64,000 nucleotides of DNA from Tritrichomonas foetus. Taxonomy: Eukaryota > Parabasalia > Tritrichomonadida > Tritrichomonadidae. The notes under the pieces were generated by a model. That model saw nothing but the letters and a program-made list of their open reading frames with translations, was not told the DNA's origin and searched no databases. Positions 58,465-64,000 of this stretch are shown one piece after another. The translations under genes were made by a program, and so were the position numbers. Location of the stretch: NCBI GenBank assembly GCA_001839685.1, contig MLAK01000904.1, positions 64,802-128,801 on the forward strand. Reading direction: 5' to 3'. The stretch's first letter is position 1. Every line of letters begins with the position of its first letter.

Positions 58465-59739
58465 ATGAATGACTACTTCATCGATGATGATCCACTGAGC
58501 GCTACTATTTCCGATGATGACTACTATATATATCTGTCATCCCCACCCACAGAAGATGTGACACCCCACGATAAGCCGCCTGACGATTTTCGCATTTTTC
58601 AGATTGGGACAACGAACGAAGAAACCTTCAATCAAGACATCGCCCCAAAGAATGGAATGAATGAGGCATTAATACCCACTGATTTCACCTTAAACGTCGA
58701 TCTAACGATGAATCCAAATTTGTTAAATTCTTCTTCATTCGATTCGATAAATGACCAAAACAACGAACAGCTATTTTCACAACTTTCACAGCCACCTCAA
58801 CAGCTCATCTTTTCGGAGCGAACAAATGAAATAGCGAAGGTCCTTCCAACCTCTCTCCCAAGCGTCCACCACGATGGTATCTCAATCGCCGATAATCCAA
58901 ACAGTAATTCCAGCAATATCGCAGACCATTTCATTCCATATTGGAATTCTGATTTGATCACTAACAATTCGCCACAGTGTCAACCGTCATGTGGATTGCC
59001 ACAAATGCCAATTTATTCACCTCCTATTATTTCCTCCCATAATTTTCCCAATAACAACAACAACAACAACATTTACTGTTCTGATAATCATCATGATGAT
59101 GATAATCTCAACAACAACAGCAATTATAATGGTAATAATTTTTGTAGCAATTGGCATGCAAACAGCCCTAAAGATGATAACACAAACTGTGTCACCAATC
59201 AAAACCACAAAAATAACAATAACACTAAGTATAATAATCATAATCATAATGTTAATGATTGTAATAACAACAACAACAACAATGATGATGATGATAATTG
59301 TAACAATGGTATTGCCTCTTGTGAAAAAGGCAATGTTTATCACTGCTCAAGTTCTGCTGCTAGCGATGAGCGTAAAAGCCTTTCGGTCTTAATAGCTAGA
59401 CCACCTGGCTTCTGCTCACCGCGTGACCTCGATAAAAGCGGCGTCATGAACATTGTGAACCATAGGTTCACCTCACTCACAAAAACATCAAAAGAAGACT
59501 TGGTTTTTCTCTACAATCTCATGATGAATGGCGATGTGGAATACAACCTTCCTCCACTGGACATCCCCAGGCCTAATCGCGACGAAAAGCGCAAGGCAAA
59601 TTGCATCCAAGCACTTTTTTACCAAGAGCGGGAAAGAATTGTGCCTTACATTCTCCTGTATGAGGAAGTCCTCGTTCCAAATGTCAAAAAGTATTCATAT
59701 GAGCGAAAGGAGAGGAACAAAAAATACAACAAGTTTTAA
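58465..59739 (+). CDS. Asn-rich protein with a conserved-looking C-terminal domain
   Basis: 424 aa. The N-terminal 190 residues are acidic, Ser/Pro/Asn-rich and disordered. Residues about 195-290 are a simple-sequence block of Asn with His and Asp (NNNNNN, NDDDDN) encoded by AAC/AAT and GAT triplets. From about residue 310 the sequence is complex: ARPPGFCSPRDLDKSG, IVNHRFTSLTKTSKEDLVFL, then NLPPLDIPRPNRDEKRKANC and IQALFYQERERIVPYILLYE, ending in a basic tail. This last 110 residues is likely a functional helical domain, perhaps nuclear given the basic tail, but I do not recognise it. The gene ends TTTTAA followed by A, and a 32-base A run begins 9 bases later. Confidence 0.6.
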   Translation: MNDYFIDDDPLSATISDDDYYIYLSSPPTEDVTPHDKPPDDFRIFQIGTTNEETFNQDIAPKNGMNEALIPTDFTLNVDLTMNPNLLNSSSFDSINDQNNEQLFSQLSQPPQQLIFSERTNEIAKVLPTSLPSVHHDGISIADNPNSNSSNIADHFIPYWNSDLITNNSPQCQPSCGLPQMPIYSPPIISSHNFPNNNNNNNIYCSDNHHDDDNLNNNSNYNGNNFCSNWHANSPKDDNTNCVTNQNHKNNNNTKYNNHNHNVNDCNNNNNNNDDDDNCNNGIASCEKGNVYHCSSSAASDERKSLSVLIARPPGFCSPRDLDKSGVMNIVNHRFTSLTKTSKEDLVFLYNLMMNGDVEYNLPPLDIPRPNRDEKRKANCIQALFYQERERIVPYILLYEEVLVPNVKKYSYERKERNKKYNKF

Positions 59740-59747
59740 AAATAATA

Positions 59748-59748
<1 letters not shown>

Positions 59749-59780
<32 letters not shown>
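59749..59780. repeat. Poly(A) run of 32 bases
   Basis: 32 A directly downstream of the Asn-rich gene's stop codon. It may represent a genomic homopolymer or the footprint of an inserted reverse-transcribed poly(A) tail. Confidence 0.85.
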
Positions 59781-59782
<2 letters not shown>

Positions 59783-60136
59783 CAAAAGTTTAAAAAAAAT
59801 AATATTGGATGCAAGGGATTGACACATGGTTTTTCAGAAAAAGAAAATTCAAACATTGGATTTTTTCATGTAAAACCAAAGAGTCACCTGCACTCCTCCA
59901 TTAAATATCTAATAAAAAATAGTACAAAAATTTTTTTTCGTCATTTTTTATTAACAATTTCTCATGCGACCTATAAATATTACGACATAAACTCAATAAC
60001 CACCCAATGAAACAGCAGGAAAAGAAAGACTCTTTCTAGTATCAGAAGATTTATTAAGTTCATCAAGTAGATTTGTACGAATATGATCCTTAAATCACAT
60101 TCAAATAATTCTGATGAAAGTTAAGCGAGCAGTATA
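59781..60136. other. Intergenic
   Basis: AT-rich sequence following the poly(A) run; nothing recognised. Confidence 0.4.
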
Positions 60137-60377
60137 ATGACTGATCAAGCCAAGTCTTCTCATAATAGTGTTTTCTCATCTATTAATAAAATGAATAATA
60201 ACGAATTCTTCGTCAACTTCTTCAATAAAAAGAAATTAGAGAAAAAGAAGAACTTCTAACAAACTATCTTCATCTACATCTGCACCAGATACTGAAGAAT
60301 TAAAAATGGAAATTCATCATCTGCATCAAGAGCTTTTGATGAAGTTGTCCAGGGTAGTAAATGTTCAAACAAAATAA
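60137..60377 (+). pseudogene. Possible decayed gene fragment with frameshift and stop
   Basis: From ATG at 60137 a frame reads MTDQAKSSHNSVFSSINK and continues to a TAA near 60258. The +1 frame carries TNSSSTSSIKRN, a TAG, then RKRRTSNKLSSSTSAPDTEE and a helical LKMEIHHLHQELLMKLS ending at TAA 60375. A frame change near 60195 joins the two. The basic stretch followed by a Leu-rich helix could be a bZIP-like region, but it is too short to call. Likely a decayed gene or chance. Confidence 0.25.
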
Positions 60378-61848
60378 CAAAAAAGTAAGAAATACATCAA
60401 AAGAATTTTTTAATTGATTTTTTACCTTTAAAAAAATTGATTTATTATTGGGATGAATATTGAAAAACGCAGAATAGAGATATACCTTAACTATCGCTTA
60501 TTATGAGATGGTCCCTTATTTCTCCTTTATTTTGGAAATCGATAAAAAAAAGTAGATAACAGAATTGAAAATCAAATGAAAAGATAGGAATGGTTTCAAA
60601 ACATCAAATCTAAATCATTGCTGCAAAACACGAAAACTTCTGGAAATGATCATGCTGAACCAAAAAAATACAACTAAAAACTATTTGGCTAGCACATAAC
60701 TAAGTTTACTTGAAAAATCTCCCAATAAAAAAAGGTATTTTTCGAGATGATAAGATTAAATATTAATATGATGAAAATTTGTGGAATTCTTTTTTCGTTA
60801 GTATATTTATACTTTGTATTGTATTCATCATATAATTGAAGACATAAATGGACAAAATAGAAATGATTTCACAATGATTCATATAAAATGCAGCTTTTCT
60901 CAGAAAATCAGACATGACTATTAAATAATATGAATTATACTCATTGAAAACATCATCGAATCACCATTTGGGAAACACATCATTATCGAAATTTTAATTC
61001 GGTGTAAAAAGACATATTTCTTTCATCATAGTGATCTCGTTATTCCAGGGTTGATGTATTAGGCTTTTTATTTTCACATGCATCGTTGGTTTAGAAAGGA
61101 TTTATTACAGTTCAGAAACATTAATATGTGAGAATTTTTGAATGATATTTTTTTATGAGTTATTTAAAAAAGTGAAACAAGATTCTTATACCATCTCAAT
61201 TTTTCTAATCATCAGTTGAAAGATTGTGAAGTTGGATAATTTTTTGATGAAAAGTAGAAAACTAATTCAGTAAGATAATTCAATTTTTCGAAAAAAAAAA
61301 GATTTACAAAAGAATCAATATTTCTCAGCATAAACTATAGTTAGATATACATTAGTGAAACAAACTAATTATATCATAATTGTAAAATATATATTTACAA
61401 AAAATATGTTTTTCCTTCTTCCTATCCTTGAAACTTCGTTGATTCTTCAAGCTTGTGTAATTACATAATTATTTTCACAATAATTCCGACATTATCAATT
61501 TAAAAATGATTTCTCTCAATTTTTCATTCAATATTCAGAAATCGTATAACACATCACAGTATTCAATGTCAATTTCTGTTATACTCTCAATTACTTCTAT
61601 TTCATTTCACTTTAGCTCGTCATAATCAACATTGACCATACACCTTTATTTGTCACCACTTCTTCGATTTATTTTGTTTTCAACTATCTTATCATTCAAT
61701 AATCTCAATTCATTCATTTTTCACATCACCAGATATATCTTAACATATTCAAACAAACTGAAACACATAATTTCTTGTATAGAAATATTTGAATACTTCT
61801 ATTCAATTCGATTCAATATATTTTGAGACAGAAGGTTTATAATTGAAA
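60378..61848. other. Long intergenic region upstream of ACSL
   Basis: About 1.5 kb of AT-rich sequence. An open plus-strand stretch at 61632-61826 is T-rich noise. No RNA gene or repeat is recognised. Confidence 0.4.
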
Positions 61849-63819
61849 ATGGGATCAGTCAGCTCTGCCCCTCCATCATATGTTCGATACGCCGCCAATG
61901 CGACAGGCGAAGAAGATTCACCGTATGCAATCCGTCGTCATCCAAACTACGCCGATGGTGTTTACCAACTTCCAGATGATATGAAAAATGGTCAAATGCT
62001 CTATCTTAAATCAATGAAACAGTTCGCTAATAGAGAATACGTCGGAAACAGAAAAGTTGTAAAAGGCATTCGTGACAAGAACTTCACATTCATGAAATAT
62101 AAAGAAGCCTTCGAAATTTCAAAAGCTTTCGGCGCAGGCCTCGTCAAGCACGGCGTTCAAAATGCCACGTTTGTTTGCATTTTCAGTGAAAACCGCCCAG
62201 AATGGATTCTCACCATGGATGCCTCATATCTCTACGGTTATGTTACAGTTGCGCTTTACGACACATTTACAACAGATGCTCTTGAATTCTCCATTCAAAA
62301 CTGCAAGGCCAAATATATTGTTTGCTCCAAGAAGAATCTGATCAAATTGATGACATGCTCAGACGAGACTCTCAAGCAATTCGAGCTTGTCGTCTTCTTT
62401 GATGAAGTCACAGAAGACATCCGCCCGCACAAAGACCGACTCGCCAATCTTGGCGTTAATTTGCTGACGTTTGAAGAAGTTCGCAAAGAAGGAGAAGGAT
62501 CAGATGTCCAATTTCCAGAAATCGATCCAGAACAATTATTATATGTTTGCTATTCATCAGGCACTACTGGATTTCCAAAGGGCGTTATGATCAGCCACCG
62601 TTCATTCATCACCAACCTTGTCGCCATTTCATCGGAAGGATCTTCATACACATTTACAAGACATCTTTGCTATCTTCCACTTTGCCACGTTTTCGAGCGC
62701 ATGTGCACGTCTTGCGCCTTATTAAATGGTGGACGAGTTGGAACTTTTTCAGGTGATGTCAGACTTCTTTCAGAGGACCTTCGCTCACTTTCACCAACTG
62801 TTATGATTGTTGTTCCTCGCGTTCTTCATCGTATGCATGATGCAGTTATGAACGAAGTTAACAAGAAAGGAATCATCATGCGAACTTTATTCAATGCTGC
62901 CTGGTACCTCAAACGATTATGCTTAATCAAAGAATACGGTTTTGGTCTCGTAGACACAATCGTCTTCAATAAGATTAAGCGTGTGATGGGCGCACTCGAT
63001 ATTGAGCAAATTGTAAACGGTGGTGCAGCTCTTCCTGCTGATCTCCATGAAAACATGCAAGTTTTACTCGGCGTACCAATCAGAACAGGTTACGGCCTTT
63101 CCGAAGGAGGAAGTGGAAACACCCTCAATCCATTCAAGATGCAACATATCAAATATGGTACAAATGGTTATCCACTCAGTAATGTCGAAGTAAGAATCGT
63201 AAAAGTTCCAGAATTCACAGATCCAGGTGTAGGTGAAATCCAGATGGGCGGTACATGCCTCTGCAGTGGATATCTTTATGATGAAGAAGCAACAAAGAAC
63301 TTGTTTACTGATGAAACTCACACATGGATCCATACTGGTGATATTGGAAAATGGGATGAACAAAACTCTCTTCTTGTTGTTGATAGAATGCGCTCGATTT
63401 TCAAATTATCGCAAGGTGAATATGTCGCTGGTGATCTTCTCGCAACATACTTCGAAACATCACCACTCATTGAACATATCTTCGTTTATGGTGATTCTAC
63501 TCGTCCATACCTCGTTGGAATTGTTATTCCAGCGATTCCAGAAGTCGCAAGATTCCTCAACAAGGGAGGAATGAGTGACGAAGAAATCAAAGCAGCATGT
63601 GAATCCAAACAATTAAATGATGCAATAATGGCACAAATTGCTGAAGTTTCCAAAGAAAAGAAACTTCTTGGTTACCAAAGAATCAACTCAATCTGCATCA
63701 AGCACGATGAATGGACAATCGACAATGGAATTTTGTCTCCAACATTCAAGCCAAAGAGGAAGGTTCTTGCTGAAAGATACAAGAAGGAGATCGATGCCCT
63801 CTATGCGGCCAAAAAATAA
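61849..63819 (+). CDS. Long-chain acyl-CoA synthetase, possibly N-myristoylated
   Basis: 656 aa from the ATG at 61849. It activates long-chain fatty acids with ATP and CoA through an acyl-adenylate. The AMP-binding P-loop YSSGTTGFPKGV is at 235-246, followed by the A4-A5 region with GYGLSEGG, TGDIGKW and DRMRSIFKLSQGEY (the latter resembles the fatty-acid signature), and a C-terminal Lys region (SPTFKPKRKVLAERY). The arrangement and length match eukaryotic ACSL. The protein starts MGSVSSAP: Gly2 with Ser6 fits the N-myristoylation consensus, and there is no signal peptide or N-terminal membrane helix, so attachment to membranes could use myristate. The codons are richer in C and G than the neighbours', suggesting strong expression. 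Stop is TAAA. Confidence 0.93.
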   Translation: MGSVSSAPPSYVRYAANATGEEDSPYAIRRHPNYADGVYQLPDDMKNGQMLYLKSMKQFANREYVGNRKVVKGIRDKNFTFMKYKEAFEISKAFGAGLVKHGVQNATFVCIFSENRPEWILTMDASYLYGYVTVALYDTFTTDALEFSIQNCKAKYIVCSKKNLIKLMTCSDETLKQFELVVFFDEVTEDIRPHKDRLANLGVNLLTFEEVRKEGEGSDVQFPEIDPEQLLYVCYSSGTTGFPKGVMISHRSFITNLVAISSEGSSYTFTRHLCYLPLCHVFERMCTSCALLNGGRVGTFSGDVRLLSEDLRSLSPTVMIVVPRVLHRMHDAVMNEVNKKGIIMRTLFNAAWYLKRLCLIKEYGFGLVDTIVFNKIKRVMGALDIEQIVNGGAALPADLHENMQVLLGVPIRTGYGLSEGGSGNTLNPFKMQHIKYGTNGYPLSNVEVRIVKVPEFTDPGVGEIQMGGTCLCSGYLYDEEATKNLFTDETHTWIHTGDIGKWDEQNSLLVVDRMRSIFKLSQGEYVAGDLLATYFETSPLIEHIFVYGDSTRPYLVGIVIPAIPEVARFLNKGGMSDEEIKAACESKQLNDAIMAQIAEVSKEKKLLGYQRINSICIKHDEWTIDNGILSPTFKPKRKVLAERYKKEIDALYAAKK

Positions 63820-63939
63820 AGTAAAGTAAAATAACTTGTCGAAAATCAATTCTCGATTCTTTTTTCCCTTTCTTAACATACATAATTTTCGTTTACTTCT
63901 GTTAGATTACATCATTCATAAATAAGCAAATCACACGAT

Positions 63940-64000
63940 AACAAAAGTATAACAAAACAAAAAGTATAATAAAACAAAAAGTACAACAAAACAAAAAGTA
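63940..64000. repeat. 17-bp tandem repeat at window end
   Basis: Units of the type ACAAAACAAAAAGTATA repeat at least three times downstream of the ACSL gene and run off the end of the window. Confidence 0.7.

Noticed and set aside
59017..59392. Ile/Val/Met/Thr-rich frames on both strands over the Asn block
   Set aside because: They are readings of AAC/AAT/GAT triplet repeats in other frames and mimic membrane segments.
59528..60010. 160-codon frame running through the poly(A) tract after the Asn-rich gene
   Set aside because: It overlaps the real gene in another frame and is bridged by the homopolymer (poly-Lys).
1..64000. tRNA, rRNA and snRNA genes
   Set aside because: I looked for the tRNA TPsiC-arm sequence and for U-snRNA and rRNA hallmarks in intergenic regions and saw no convincing match; this is not a substitute for a covariance-model scan.
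1..64000. Spliceosomal introns
   Set aside because: All recognisable genes read through in one frame, and I saw no need for an intron in any of them.

Overview
The window looks like nuclear DNA of a flagellated parabasalid of the Trichomonas/Tritrichomonas group; Tritrichomonas (for example T. foetus) is my best guess, an inference that needs a database match. The reasons are: strongly AT-rich DNA with very long A or T runs; protein-coding genes that are all single uninterrupted reading frames with no visible introns; stop codons very often followed by A (TAAA, the form of the trichomonad polyadenylation signal); TCAYTW-like initiator motifs a few bases before several start codons; a flavoprotein whose N-terminus looks like a hydrogenosomal presequence; Rab GTPases, a basal-body cartwheel protein and a large subtilisin-like surface protease. 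There are two assembly gaps (66 and 240 N) and one isolated N.

Layout. 1-5 kb: the 3' end of a UBR4/BIG-type E3 ligase, a GT61-type glycosyltransferase and a bacterial-type uracil phosphoribosyltransferase. 5.1-10.95 kb: no intact gene. This island holds twin hairpin repeats, an assembly gap and several decayed genes: a ubiquitin-protease-like pseudogene, a zinc-finger-like fragment, an unrecognised gene with three in-frame stops, and a DDE-transposase-like pseudogene with five in-frame stops. 11-21.4 kb: a CK2-like kinase, an AAAP amino-acid transporter, a possible Nudix-fold protein, a membrane-anchored subtilase with an EGF module, and a type II membrane glycosyltransferase. 21.6-30.4 kb: an Asn/Met-repeat protein, a large coiled-coil protein with an axonemal-dynein-light-chain-like motif, a two-box HMG protein and a FAD-dependent dehydrogenase. 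31.9-41.6 kb: an unrecognised protein with a degenerate P-loop-like segment, a PP1-like phosphatase, an ARM-like helical protein, a small membrane protein and an SPX-domain anion transporter. 43.8-52.2 kb: Rab11-like and divergent Rab GTPases, a 21-bp minisatellite around the second gap, a CEP135/BLD10 homologue, an unrecognised PH-like protein and a calmodulin-like protein. 52.2-64 kb: a GC-richer hairpin island, a COMM-domain protein, a BBOF1-like coiled-coil protein, a CLEC16A-like (FPL-domain) protein, an Asn-rich protein and a long-chain acyl-CoA synthetase with an N-myristoylation-type N-terminus.

The genes are individually transcribed and mostly unrelated in function. Themes that recur are flagellum/basal body (CEP135, BBOF1-like, the dynein-light-chain-like coiled-coil protein), endomembrane traffic (two Rabs, CLEC16A-like, COMMD), phosphate/amino-acid/lipid/nucleobase acquisition (SPX transporter, AAAP transporter, ACSL, UPRT) and cell-surface biology (subtilase, glycosyltransferases). 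I found no clear-cut unknown system. The best leads are the decayed-gene island, the two structured intergenic elements (5.64 and 52.5 kb), the putatively hydrogenosomal bacterial-type flavoprotein, and the CK2-like kinase with a substituted catalytic-loop Asn.
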